The notes: generated by a model from the sequence alone, not told the origin. Positions 27,230-38,735 are shown, counted from the first letter of the stretch. The stretch: DNA of 64,000 bases from Sabellastarte sp. h YS-2021 (GCA_964017235.1 OZ024929.1:113755793-113819792); one strand, 5' to 3'. Made by a program: numbers and translations.

Positions 27230-27400
27230 AGACATTTACCCCACAAAATAAGTACCAGAGGGGTACAACCCTGTCCCAGGGAGGGATGTTTTCAACATAG
27301 AGCAGCCCCACACACCCCAGTGATTGTAGAAAACTTACTGATAGTTCCTATGAACCCAACGTCAACCAGAAGTAGTGTGAGGGCCCCATTAGAGCCAGAG
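27230..27400 (+). repeat. Dispersed repeat, copy 2
   Basis: acagacatttaccccac and accagaggggtacaaccctg match the reversed segment at 2571-2735. Family unknown. Confidence 0.45.
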
Positions 27401-29554
27401 CTAGACAGCTGGCCAATATCCATTCAGACTTAACATTTTGATTGTGAAATTGTTATGTATGTTAAGACAGATTAAATAAATACCAACTGAAGGAAATTTA
27501 TGACAATAGTTCTGATCAATTTGCATTGTCTAAATCACACACAGTAAATATAATATGAAAAACTGATCACTGTAACAAATTATACAAATACTGTTTTAAG
27601 TTTTTATAAAATGAAACCTGAACAAAAGACTAATCAGCTAAAAGTTCAATCCAATCTAATCATACTTGATAGCATTTAATCTCTCTACTAGTACAATCCA
27701 AAGGACAAGGAAATAAATGATGGTATACTGCTCCTTGTAGTAATTTTGCATGACTTCTACACAAAATTATGTTTTGTACTTAACTACACCCAGAATTATC
27801 TTCATAAGTATATGCATGGACACCACAACAACTTATATACTTTATACAATAATATAATGCTCCCAAGGACAGTGTCAGCTGACATTTTTACAAAACAGCT
27901 TGAACCAATTGTTTGCAAAGATGGAACTCAATAAAATACCCAGAATGACTGCACTGTATGACAAAAAGAGAGATCAAAGTTTTTTTGCTTTATTTCTGAC
28001 TGTTTCACATATTTTGCAATTTTCAAGAAATACTGTAAAGTTGGAAACGTCAAAGTAAAAAAAATTGGAAAATTTAGAGGAGTCATGGTAGTTACCAAAA
28101 TCTGCCACAGTAAAGGCTCTGGACAATAAATTGTTATTCCTGAAAGTTCAAAATGAGCTTGGAATTGCTTTTCTCACTTGCTAATTCTATGATATTTTAG
28201 ATAATTTGAAATACAGCAAAATAAAATTTTTAAAAACTAAAATATGAAGGCCTACAATCCCTCCAGTACCATATGATTTGAAAAATGAGCTCCAAATAAT
28301 TCAACATTCAGAACAAACTCCTGCCAAATTTTGCATTTTATCACAGGTACAAAAATCAGAATAAAGTATAGATGTGTTCAGTACATAGAAAGAAAAGGGC
28401 TAAAACATGTAAAAATTTTTAAATGAAATGTATTAAGAATGATTCAACAAAAAAGTTTATAAAATATCCAGACCAGTAACCGGTATTCAATCAAATACTC
28501 ATGGAATACCCATACATGCAATTTCAGGAATATATCTAACCTAGGTAAGAAGAAAAAGATCAGTCACCTTGAATCTTTGCAACAACAGACATAACAGGAT
28601 GCCATGAACAACCTTTATGGCATGATAAAATTTTACCAGACCAAGAAAATAGCATCCCCCAGATTCTCTTCAATGTAGTATCACAGGATAAGTTGATAAC
28701 CCATGTGCAACAAGGCAATAACAATACGTCCGCAACTTGGTCAGCTGACAATAAAAAATGAAGAAACTAATATTCTGGAGACCGTTTTAAGTGGTAATAT
28801 AACTCCTACATTAAAACGCCCCATATTATGTCATGGCAAATCATGAGCTTGATTTTGAAGCGTGTGTTTAGTTTATTATGAACCATTTCAAAGTCTGCAA
28901 AATTACACTAACTGAACAGTATACAAAGTTGCTGGGATATTGTCGATGATGGTTCAGAATATACATTTCTCTGTAGCTAAAAAGTAGTTTTGAAAATTGG
29001 TTTCTTGTGCAGGTTTCATTTGCAATCGTCAGGTTTAAGGAAAAGATAATTATTTATAAGAGAAATATGTAACATGAACCAGGGGTTTATGTTAATTAAT
29101 TCTAACAGGAATATCAAATGTCAAAATGCCAAACAATTTTGAAATACAAATAAATTTTTTTGTATACAGTAAAACCTCAAGCATCGCGGCATGTTGCAAA
29201 AGCAATAATGTATTGGTAAGATAATCAGAGTTATAAAAGTGAAGAGGTAATTTAGTACAACACAAAAGTGACACATAAATATAGGAAAGTGGAAATGAGG
29301 AGGCAAACTGAATTTTTGGAGCAGGGAAGGTTGGATAATGGAGGTTATACTGTATACTCAATGCTGCACTTTGTCAAAAGAGCTTGCCACAGTGACCAGT
29401 ATTACAGTTGTAGTTTGGGGTCATAAAGTGGAATGAGTTAAAATTTAAAGAGCTTTAAAACTGAAATAAAATGGTAAGCAGACATTACAACAACACATCG
29501 ATTGCAAAGATAAAAAACTGGCAGGTTGTATGAAGTCTAAGTTTTTGAGTTTTT
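27401..29554. other. AT-rich unique sequence around the candidate 28.6-kb exon
   Basis: Nothing else recognised. Confidence 0.45.
28568..28744 (-). CDS. Possible isolated exon, unknown protein (low confidence)
   Basis: A 177-base open segment is bounded by a good acceptor (tttttattgtcag) and a donor (TTCAAG|gtgact). It is phase 1 at both ends and 59 codons long. It encodes a peptide with five Cys and the segments VLLLPCCTWVINLSC and LSCHKGCSWHPVMSVVA. The WHPV piece recalls the ends of some WD repeats but is too short to assign. No neighbouring exons were found within several kilobases. Symmetric open segments of this size arise by chance in a 64-kb window, so this is only a candidate. It could also be a remnant of a processed or transposed gene. 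Confidence 0.2.
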
Positions 29555-29885
29555 CTGTCCCTTTCAATAGCTAGTGGTCTTGGACCAATTCATGCCCATG
29601 TACCTATTCATGCCCACACCTAAATCAATTAAAGACAATCCTAGTTACACAATAAATTACCAATGTATATGATCTTATAATTATCTATGAAGTGGTAACA
29701 TATTTTCTATTAAATAGTATAAATCTTTAAGAAAATTGAAGGTGGATGTGTATAGGTGTGTGGGTATTAATTGGTCCACCAGCACTCAGGTTTTTATCAA
29801 GACAAGCTTTTAGTTTATCCCACATGTTGACATGAGGTGGGTTCAAACCCACAACTACAGGTGAGAGTACAGTGATTAAATGCAC
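29555..29885 (-). mobile_element. Family C-like SINE split by a foldback insertion
   Basis: A tgtccctttcaatagctag tail and a head part with gaggtgggttcaaaccca resemble the 17826 element. They are separated by the 198-bp inverted-repeat element at 29581-29778. Confidence 0.35.
29581..29778. mobile_element. 198-bp foldback/MITE-like element
   Basis: The left end tggaccaattcatgccca and right end tgggtattaattggtcca are imperfect inverted repeats of about 18 bases. A target-site duplication could not be fixed. Confidence 0.5.
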
Positions 29886-30502
29886 AAAAAATTGCCCAGG
29901 ACAAGAATATATTAATATGGATGTAATTCATCAATATATATGTATGTTGTTAATAATAGTGTAACGTGACTATATATGGTCAAGTTTTCACTTTACCACA
30001 CCAGAGTCTTAAATATATAAAAGTAATAAATAATTATGCCTTAATTTGAATTGTACTGGCAAGCATAGAAAATAACCTGTCACACTACAAACACTTATGC
30101 ATACTCGAACATTAAGACAATAATCATAATGAAACCAAACTGGAGTTCTGTAATGAGTCTGCATTTGAGTGTAATTTTGAGAACAAATCTTTCCCAAATT
30201 TCAAATATGGAGAGGATATTATAATCATTGTCAATCTTTAAAATTTTGAATGAATGAATATCTTTGAAATCAACAAAACATTTCAGTGTCTTTTCAACAA
30301 AAAGGTAATTTCACTTACAATGAAAAGGTCATGGATATAACATTATTACAATTTAAGGTAAACATCACATCACCTGACAACTGTTTTTGATGTTCTAGGA
30401 ACAAACTCAGAGCTTTCTCATCCACATTGCTCTTCTTTCCTACACCTTGGATCAAACGCATGACTTCTCACAGCCCTGAAGATGCAAAATATTTTCATAT
30501 AT

Positions 30503-30738
30503 GTATTTATTTATTTATTTGGGGTTTTACGTCGCTTTCAACATTTTACAGGTCATATCACGACGGGTAGTTGGAAGGGCAGAGGAAACCAGTACATACA
30601 GTTCGTCAGGGTTCTGTACTGTAAACTGCCGACCAACGGCAAGCAACTACCAGCTTTCCCATTTGAGGCCATGCCGGGAACCGAACCCCGGCCTCAGAGA
30701 TGGGAGGCGAGAGTGTTACCACTCTGCCACGGTGGCCT
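30503..30738 (-). mobile_element. tRNA-derived SINE, family A (best-preserved copy)
   Basis: Read on the minus strand, a tRNA-like head carries an A box (TGGCAGAGTGGTAACACTC) and a B box (GGGGTTCGGTTCCC). It is followed by the conserved body and a tail GAAAGCGACGTAAAACCCC then (AAAT)n. This copy has well-preserved Pol III box sequences and may be young. Confidence 0.85.
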
Positions 30739-30752
30739 CTTTTTCATATATG

Positions 30753-30823
30753 TAAGTTTACTGTTAACTTCAACACATTGTATGGGTTATATCACCACGG
30801 GTAGTTGAGGTGACAGAAGAAAG
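30753..30823 (-). mobile_element. SINE family A, 3' fragment
   Basis: aacttcaacacattgtatgg and atatcaccacgggtagttg match the family A tail next to the full copy at 30503-30738. Confidence 0.5.
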
Positions 30824-30904
30824 AAGTGCATTCAAATTTATTAATATTGAAAAATATCAGACACAGGTAAGTAACTTTCAACTTCCATTTCAACTCGGAC
30901 AAAA

Positions 30905-31052
30905 TCAAAGTTAGGGTTGTACATCACATCTAACTGCCAGGGTCATCTTTGGAGAGGCCCTCAACATTGTCACTTGTGCTAGTTAAATCCACACAGTGGC
31001 GACAGCCTGTGATTAGATGCCAATGTTGCTAACCCCTACTGGTTAGCCAATG
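30905..31052 (-). mobile_element. SINE family B copy
   Basis: gacagcctgtgattagatgc and ggccctcaacattgtcactt match the 1308 copy closely. The head is decayed (ggttagccaatgc). Confidence 0.6.
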
Positions 31053-31401
31053 CATTTCATCGCCCCAGTGAAGTTCACCAAATGCTATACACTCCAGGAC
31101 AACCAATATCTACATTTAAATAAATGAAATGGCTGCTCTAGACAAGGTATAATTGTCAGAAGATTGTTTTAAAGAAGTTTCAATATTGCCATAAAATAAA
31201 ATTGACAAACTTCACTAGCTGGGAAGTATGGACTCTCGACAATTGAGTAAATGGAGAAGCTGTCAACTGATGAACCTCTGAGGGCTACAGTACAGTGGAA
31301 AAATGGAGACTAAGGGTTGGACAGACGGGTGTTGCAGAGTTAAAATTAAGTTTAATGTCCCTTTCAACTGCTAACTTTACATCACAGATTTCATGATCTA
31401 G

Positions 31402-31595
31402 ACTTTATTTATTTATTTGGGGTTTAACGACGCTTTCAACACTGTACAGGTCATATCACGACGGGTAGTTGGAAGGGCAGAGGAAACCAGTACATAGAGT
31501 TCGCTAGGGTTGTGTACTGTAAACTGCCGACCAACGGCAAGCAACTACCAGCTTTCCCACTTGAGCCCGTGCGGGGATCGAACCCCGGCCTAGAC
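31402..31595 (-). mobile_element. SINE family A, 5'-truncated at the B box
   Basis: Close match to the 30503 copy from the (aaat)n tail through the body up to gatcgaaccccggcc. The A-box half is missing. Confidence 0.8.
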
Positions 31596-31624
31596 TCAAA
31601 GCCACAACCATAAAGGTGAGGGTT

Positions 31625-31858
31625 GATTTAGATTTATTTTTTGTTTTAAGTCACATTCAACAGCCAGGGTCATATTGCAAAAGGTAGTTTAAGGGAGGAG
31701 GAACCAGTGCATACTATAGTTTATCACGATTCTGTACTGTAAACAACCGGGCATTGGCAAGTAACTACCAACTTTCCAACATAAAACGCCCAGGCCACGA
31801 TTTGAACCGGTGACCTCAGAGATTGCAGGCAAGCACGCTAACCACTACACCACCAATA
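31625..31858 (-). mobile_element. Diverged tRNA-derived SINE
   Basis: The same layout as family A but well diverged: gtcacattcaacagccaggg tail, ctgtactgtaaacaaccggg body, and a tRNA-like head with gatttgaaccggtgacctc and cacgctaaccactacacc on the plus strand. Confidence 0.7.
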
Positions 31859-32104
31859 CCCCGTGACTCAAAGGTCAAAGTTGGGATTTTATGTCCGTTA
31901 CAACAGCCAAGTGTGGACATGAATTGCAACGTCCACCAACCACCATTGGTAGGTGTTGTAGTATTTTTGACAAAATTACCACCTTACCTTACTGTAAATT
32001 ACCATAAAAGTTAATCTCGCACAGTCATGGTGATTAAACCTTAGTGTGAAGTAATACGCTATTGAATTTATGAAACCAATTTAGTTCATGCATATTATAA
32101 ACTT

Positions 32105-32193
32105 TACTGTAGTGCTGCTCACACAGTAAAGGTAGCCACCCGCTGTTAAAACGCCCAAGGACAAGCCATATTTAAATGAGTAGCACTACAGTA
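32105..32193. mobile_element. 89-bp palindromic element
   Basis: tactgtagtgctgctc and gagtagcactacagta form inverted ends with one mismatch. A TA dinucleotide at each border would suit a mariner-type target site. Confidence 0.5.
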
Positions 32194-32451
32194 TAAATAC
32201 TACTGTATACTACAGTATACTAACTAGTGATGTAATAGTAATGTTTAACTCACTAAAGACAGAACTGTTGTATTTTTATAAAATTTAAGTTCTTAAAGTT
32301 AAATTTAAGTTGTTAAAGTTAAACAAATAATTAGAAATGTACATAAAAGTATAAAATTGAAATAACTTACTACACTGTACACAAAATGCAGCAAATACCA
32401 CAATATTCATTTCCACGTGTGCTACAGAACTTCTCACTTTTAGGGGGTTAA

Positions 32452-33731
32452 AGGGCTATTTCCATACATGCGGAATCCGGTATCCGGCATCCGGATACAG
32501 CATCCGGGTCCGGTATCCGGCATCCGGTTGGTGTGTTTCCATATGTACTGACATTAATTGCTACTTAGCTGAATATTTGAGATTTTCAACCAAATTCCAA
32601 TAAGATGGAGGAGGGCATCAGCGTGTGATGTTAATCGTTTGCAAATATTTTTAAAAGTACTTTACCCACACAAAAAAAAACAAAAGACAAATAGCATTAG
32701 ATAGATTCATTAGAGAAAAATTCTAATTCAAAGTTTGGCCTTATATATACAACTACTTTACTTACATCAAGCATACAATTCCTCAGATACCTTTAGCAAA
32801 TATCAAACCTAATTTAATCAAAGAAAAAGCAGTACAACCTACAATAAAGACCCTTTATTATTATTTATATATAAATGCCATATATTTAACTTCAATATTT
32901 ATTTTCATACCAATGTGTAGTCTATGTATTTCAATAACCAAATATTCATTATTTTTTAAACTTATTTTCAGGTGAAGCCAGTTGATTCTTATAAAAAGCA
33001 CCATGAACTACAATAATTTCCCTTCCAAAGTGGTATAAATAAGTGACATAATAAAATCTGTGTACAGAAATTTTCAGCCAAAATCCCAGCAAGATGCAGG
33101 GTCTAAACAAGTGCCCATTTCAGTTAATTGAAACAGTGATTTACAAGCATGTATAAATGTAATATAATATTAGTTTTTATTACTTTATATTGTTATATAA
33201 TATATTTAGTTGAAAAGTGCATTCATTTGTTTTATTGCCTCAACATACATGAACAAATGAGGAAGAAATCACAAAACAATTGAAAACATTAAGTTTTACT
33301 TTTGCAATTAATCATGTACACTCAATTTTCAGTAGTTTGTGTTTAAATATTGAGTTATTGACGTTACATCTGATTTCTGTTTGTTATAAGCTTTAAAATG
33401 ATATGTTATTTGTCAAAATCAAGCAAGAAATGGCAATTTTATTATTTTTTATCAATATTCTAATCAAATTTATATAACCGCATGTTTATATGGCCTACCT
33501 AGTATTAAGAGTGACGTCATTCTGACGTAATTTATTGATTTTGTATACGGAATACGGCTACAATTCAATTCCAGGATTGAAAGGCTTACCGGACGCCGTA
33601 TTACGTGTTATAACCGTACCGCATACCGCACACATAAAAACACCTCTTATATTTTTAATTAAAATTGAAAATAGCCGTTTACCGTATCACGGATGCAGGA
33701 TACCTGATGCCGTGCGTATGGAAATAGCCCT
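32452..33731. mobile_element. 1.28-kb non-autonomous DNA transposon with TAA target duplication
   Basis: The left end AGGGCTATTTCCATAC (32452-32467) is matched by its inverse at 33716-33731. TAA flanks both sides (32449-32451 and 33732-33734). A 3-bp TWA duplication is typical of PIF/Harbinger elements. Inside the left end lies a cluster of gg(t/c)atccgg units (32477-32528). The right end has related gcataccg/atacgg units. No transposase frame. Confidence 0.75.
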
Positions 33732-33734
33732 TAA

Positions 33735-34548
33735 CGTGTCAAATATGTTCATATTGTAGAACGCGTTTCGTCAAACTGGACCGCCCATTCATGTGTCAAA
33801 AGTTAGACTTTAGTACTATATACCTAGGGTAACCTTAACATACATTTTTATCAGTTTTTTAATCTCACAAAGTGCTATGTGTAACTGTTCATTGCAATAA
33901 GTTGCCATAGTATATTAATATTTGTTTTAAAATTGTATATTTCAAGTGAAAACAGCAATTAAATTCACCATATTTATATGTTTAATAAAAAAAAGATATT
34001 TTCAGCTCTAAGTATTGTGACAAGAATTCTTGTCGTGCCTGTATGAAACAAACCCGCCGGAAAGTGAAATGAGGCAGAACCAATAATGAAACAATGTCAC
34101 CTAATGTTGAACCAATGCAATACTTTAATATTATTTCAGGCTATTTAAAGCAAAGATTTCAAGCGTAACATCTGCTGTATACCATATAAGTGTACGTTAT
34201 GAATACTGTGATATATCGTGGTGTCCTTTCTATAATGTAAATTAGATCAAAGTTTGTCGTTTACGTCCGTTTCAACAGCTTATATTTAGAAACTTAATAA
34301 ATACTTTAACTAGATAATATATACAACATTTTCAAATATGCATATGAAGCATGTGACTAGATACGCAAAATAAAATAGGAAAAAAAAAACATTTACCAAA
34401 CAATACTTAATAAAACATTGGTAAGAGAAAGATTAGAAAAAAAAATTAAATTATAAAACACATGACTAGAAATAAATGTCAAAGATAAAAATACATGATT
34501 GATATTTAACTTAGTTTTACACACAAAAATGAAAGACAAATAAGATAT
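33735..34548. other. AT-rich unique sequence
   Basis: Nothing recognised apart from a possible SINE tail near 34250-34280. Confidence 0.45.
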
Positions 34549-35053
34549 GGACCTGTATTCACAAAGATTCTTAGAATTTTTCTTAGAATTACACTTATGT
34601 TGAAGAAAAATTCTAAGCTAAGAATTGTTTTATTCTTATAGAACAAAAACCTATTTACAAAACAATTCTTAGCTAAGAATAATTCTAAGAATAGAAGTAC
34701 AAAGAAATGTATGCAATTCTTAGACTAAGTGCAATTCTAAGAAAAATTCTAAGAATCTTAACATATTGGAGCGGAAAGTTAGAAATTTTTGAAATAATAT
34801 AAAGAGGCTACATTTCATTCCAGTACACACAATGGACAACTTTGTCTCTATTCTGGATGTTGATTTGCAGTCAACTGCTGCACCATAATTACCAAAGCAA
34901 CTATTTTTCTTATGTTAAGCATGCTATGTACCAGTCTTAGATTTAAATCAGATTCTTAGAATATTCTGAGGATAAGAGTTTTGTGAATAGTAAATTCTTA
35001 TTCTTAGAAAAATTCTAATAATAAAAGCCATTCTTAGAAAAGTTCTAAGGCCC
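34549..35053 (+). mobile_element. TTCTTAGAA palindromic element, copy A (3' end damaged)
   Basis: Starts ggacctgtattcacaaagat then tcttagaatttttcttagaa. It is dominated by ttcttagaa/ttctaagaa palindromes around a 200-base core (aatataaagaggctacattt, ttaagcatgctatgtacca). The right terminus is missing or diverged. Confidence 0.7.
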
Positions 35054-35110
35054 ATTTTTTAAAATGTGAAATCAAATGGCGAGAGAAAATGGATACTAAA
35101 AGTTGCGGGC

Positions 35111-35770
35111 CTGGGCCTGTATTCACAAAGATTCTTAGAATTTTTCTTAGAATTACACTTAAGTCTAAGAAAAATTCTATGCTAAGAATTTCCTTATTCT
35201 TAGAATAAAAACCTATTCACAAAACAATTCTTAGCTAAGAATAATTCTAAGAATAGAGTAAACAGAAATGTATGCAATTCTTAGAATTTTTCTTAGACTA
35301 AGTGTAATTATAAGAAAAAATTCTAAGAATCTTTGTGAACAGAAAGCTGTAATTTTTTAAAATAATATAAAGAGGCTGCATTTCATTACAGTACACACAA
35401 TTGACAACTAATATGTAACACTCTGTTCTGAATGTCGATTTGCAATCAGTTGCTGCAATATAATCATCAAAACAACTATTTTTCTTAAGTTAAGCATGCT
35501 ATGTGCCATTCTTAGATTTAAACAAGATTCTTAGAAAATTCTAAGAATAAGAGTTTTGTGAATAGCAAATTCTTATTCTTAGAAAAATTCTAAGAAAAAA
35601 AAACATTCTTAGAATAATTCTAAGAATAAGTATAATTCTAAGAATAAGAATCTTTGTGAATAGGAAAATTCTTATTCTTAGAATTTTTCTAAGAAAAACG
35701 ACAATTCTAAGAAAAATTCTAAGAATAAGACTAATTCTAAGAATAAGAATCTTTGTGAATACGGGCCCTG
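35111..35770 (+). mobile_element. TTCTTAGAA palindromic element, copy B
   Basis: Left end ctgggcctgtattcacaaag; right end read inverted cagggcccgtattcacaaag. The core aatataaagaggctgcattt matches copy A. No clear target duplication and no coding potential. Confidence 0.75.
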
Positions 35771-36375
35771 TTGTCTTACATCAGTGCATTGTGGATACAA
35801 ATTTAATTCCATGCGGCACAATATCTTGTACTGGATCGTTCATGACAGCTGTAGAATTTCACTTTCAGGGCAGTAATATTTTCTTTTATGTACCCCTTTA
35901 ACTATTCTAATTTAACTATTCCAATCTTAGAAGTGTGCTAACCTGCTTTGTAATATAACTGTTGGATGGTATTTGTATTTTGCACTGTAAATATTTTTTG
36001 GCGAAGTGTGTTTAAAGTAATTTTTCTATGGGTTTAAGAATATTTAATTTAGCATAGCATCTGGCTGAGGAATAAAGAATTCTGGATTCAAGCCTTCAAA
36101 ATTGTTTTTTTTCCCTCACAAACTCTGCCTAGCCAGTGATTCTAGCAGTCTGACTTAATAACGTCATCACTAAATGGCACCACCGGCTCCACACCTCAAA
36201 ATACATTTTAATGATGGCAGTGTCATTCAAGGAGCCACTCAGTCCTTTGTGAAAGTCTGGGTGCTTAAAATACATCAATCCATTTGCTTAATTAAGTCTC
36301 AATTTTGTACCAGCATTTCTAATTATATTGGTCAAGTATGGTGTTATCTAGCTTTTTGCTGAATTTGGGTGTGTG

Positions 36376-37190
36376 CGAACGTACCTCCTACGGCCCACTC
36401 TAACCAAGTTTGGCAGAAGGTGGGAGACCACCAGAACAGCCTTCTGCAACTACCTGGCATATAAGTTGGAGACTTTAGAAGATAGAGACTTTCAAACATT
36501 CAGACACGAGCATGGAAGATAAAAGGAGCCATCAGCCCCAGCAACCAAAGCAACAGACACTTTCTAGGAGCTCAAGTGCAACTTCAACATTTGTGCCACA
36601 GACATTTCAACAGCCAGAGCAACCAGCAACAGCTGCAAGGGAAGATATCTTAACCATCCCTGAGACTCAGATGCCCACAAGCCAGGTCATCCAACCCGCT
36701 CAACAGAGCTAAGTGGCAACCAAAGGACAGTAGCAACCCAGAGGGCAGCTGACTTCCTTCATAGTTGTTGACGACCAACAACACGGGCTTTCAAGACCAC
36801 TTACCTTCACACTGACCCTGACAAACCACTTCAACTCACCGCCAGTTGCCTCTGCCACAGGTGAAGAAATTCAACACAACATATCAGGACTCTCAAACTT
36901 TCTTTGTCTATAGTCAGTGATGAGCTACCAACAGATCGACACACTGCACCACCCGACCCACAGAAACATGCTGCCACTCCTGCAACCACCGCCATGCAGC
37001 AAGAACATCAGCAGCAGCCAGCTCAGCCTCAGCCACCCCAGCAGTCAGCGACACCAACCAGCAGCAGCAGTAGAACCACTACACTTCCCTACAGTTCCCA
37101 AAACAAGAAGCATTACACCCCCAACACCCAATACTTTACCTCCAAACACCAAAAAATAACCAAAATGAGTGAGTGTGTGAGTGAATAAAA
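36376..37190 (+). pseudogene. Broken Pro/Gln-rich ORF, probable Harbinger accessory protein remnant
   Basis: A fragment reading LTKFGRRWETTRTAFCNYLA then KLETLEDRDFQTFRHE (36376-36515) is followed, in another frame, by a Gln/Pro/Ser-rich stretch (SHQPQQPKQQTLSRSSSATS, from 36527). After in-frame stops at 36710-36752 comes DDQQHGLSRPLTFT, and then another Pro/Gln/Ser-rich part from 36904 to about 37150. The frame changes at least twice, so it is a pseudogene. PIF/Harbinger elements typically carry a second ORF for a Myb/SANT-like DNA-binding protein. The convergent position next to the transposase remnant suggests this is that ORF, with the DNA-binding half lost, but no Myb helix is visible. 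A host low-complexity protein fragment is the alternative. Confidence 0.5.
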
Positions 37191-37669
37191 AATTGAAGCT
37201 AAAAAAACTTCAAAATTGTTTAAACCTGGACTTAAAAGATGTTGAACGGAGAAATAAAAATAAAATTTTTGATAAAGAACTAAGAAAAAAGAGTGTGGCC
37301 AAAAACAATGAGGCAAAGCCAATTAAACTTTTGCCTGCCCCAATATAAATTTTAGCAAAAGAGTAAAAACACTTAAACTTTTAGGAAGCTTTGACATTTT
37401 GGGAAAGTATTTTAACCTTTGCATCTGACCTTTTGACCTTTGAGAAACTTCTGAGGTACCGCAAAGATTTTGATGATTTGTAACTTGGACATAGCTTGCA
37501 AATTTGCCAGAAAAACAAGTTTGTAAAAAAAAGTTTTTTCTTTAAAGGTTTATAAATTTTGACTTTTTTTGCATAACTTGGGTTGAAGTTTTCCAACAGT
37601 CTTAGGGGTCTGGTGATTTGGTTTGAAATAGTTTTGAAACTTGTTGGAAATGGATTTGATTTTCTTTGG

Positions 37670-38450
37670 AATTTTGTTGTCCTCCTGTTCAGCCAATGCC
37701 ACCAAGTGATTAAAGTAGTCGTTCAGTAGGTCTTGCTAATGTTTGACCTCCCTCGAAGGATTCCTGCAGTTGTCAGCTGGTACATACACCACCTGTTCAT
37801 TCTGTGGGGCCACTACATCATTTGCTAGGGTTGGTGCCCAGTAGTACCATGAATCTACTCACTAATATTCCGAATGCATTCACCATCACCCTCCTGCCTC
37901 TTGAGATCCTGTAATTGGCTATTCTCTTTTCCCTTGTGAGTTGTCTTCTGCTGTAGGGTTTCACTAATCATGGCATCACCCAGTCAAGAAATAGTGCAAA
38001 TTTGGCCCTCCCTCCCCCAGTGGTTCAGGTGGCGGAAGCCCCAAGGTGCCATCCTCAATCTTCTCCTCCACATTTTTATAGTCTTCTCTGTCAGTAGGGC
38101 AGCACAAATATTTGTCATGGAATCCAGCAAGGACGGCTGACCTGGGGGATGAATTTACAGATGGTGGTTCGGCCAATGAGCCAGTGATACTGTACGGACG
38201 TGTAGGTCTCTCCTGTTGCCAGGTGTCTCAGTGTTATTACCACTTTCAATCCAACATCTAAGAGCTTGCTGATATTGGTAACTGACTTCTTAATGCGGTA
38301 GTGTATGAGTTCTTCAGTGAGGTCAAAAAAGGCAGGTATCATCCTGACAAAATTCTGATATCCTGGGATATCAGCGTGTATTAAGTTGGCCAGGTGGATG
38401 CTGTAGCATTCTTTTTCTTGTCTTTCCTGTCTGCAAATCATAATGAAAAT
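37670..38450 (-). pseudogene. PIF/Harbinger-type transposase, internally deleted and frameshifted
   Basis: Pieces of a HARBI1/ALP1-like DDE transposase appear in order on the minus strand. First comes GYQNFVRMIPAFFDLTEELI, then KVVITLRHLATGETY and a CKFIPQV segment (38115-38400). After a frameshift near 38145 comes VLAGFHDKYLCCPTDREDY, running directly into EDGTLGLPPPEPLGEG (about 38000-38140). Further shifts lead to [17 protein letters not shown] and [11 protein letters not shown] (about 37860-37940), then DLLNDYFNHLVALAEQED near 37670-37740. The segment that normally holds GALDGKH and the second catalytic Asp is deleted between VEEK and IEDG. The Glu expected in the R-R-V-x-E-N-A-F-G motif is Val. 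At least three frameshifts and a stop are present. It cannot encode an active transposase. A convergent accessory-type ORF lies 0.5 kb away at 36376-37190. Confidence 0.85.
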
Positions 38451-38631
38451 CAAAACACTTAACTCAATAAAAAGTACCCTTAGCTTCTTTAGAAGGTATT
38501 TCTGGTGTGTAGCTGCCATCTTTGCAGTGACAAATGATGATTTAGGACAGCCAGAGGGGTTTCTATAGTGTGGATTCGATCCTGACTCTCGATTCTGACT
38601 CTCCAATCTGACTCCAGGAAGTAATCAGTCC

Positions 38632-38735
38632 AGTCCTGTCAGTTTGTTAGTACGGCCTGTCGTGAGTTGATGCAGCTTGTCTGTTAGGGGTTTACGGCTT
38701 GTCCTGGTAGTTTACCCATCTTGTCATGGGGAAAA
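38632..38735. repeat. Degenerate ~21-bp repeats near the Harbinger remnant
   Basis: About five imperfect units each start with c(c/t)tgtc and continue with a gt/tt-rich part ending in tacgg or similar. They could be subterminal transposase-binding repeats of the element upstream of the transposase ORF. Element ends were not found. Confidence 0.35.

Noticed and set aside
30503..30738. Functional tRNA gene suggested by A and B boxes
   Set aside because: The boxes belong to a SINE head. No complete cloverleaf with an acceptor stem is present, and the body and tail are SINE.
30482..30808. 108- and 84-codon frames at 30.5-30.8 kb with a RPCREPNPGLRDGR-type peptide
   Set aside because: This is the reverse complement of a tRNA-derived SINE, not a protein gene.
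33512..33519. TGACGTCA (CRE) site as a promoter element
   Set aside because: It lies inside a non-autonomous transposon with no nearby gene start. One 8-mer is weak evidence.
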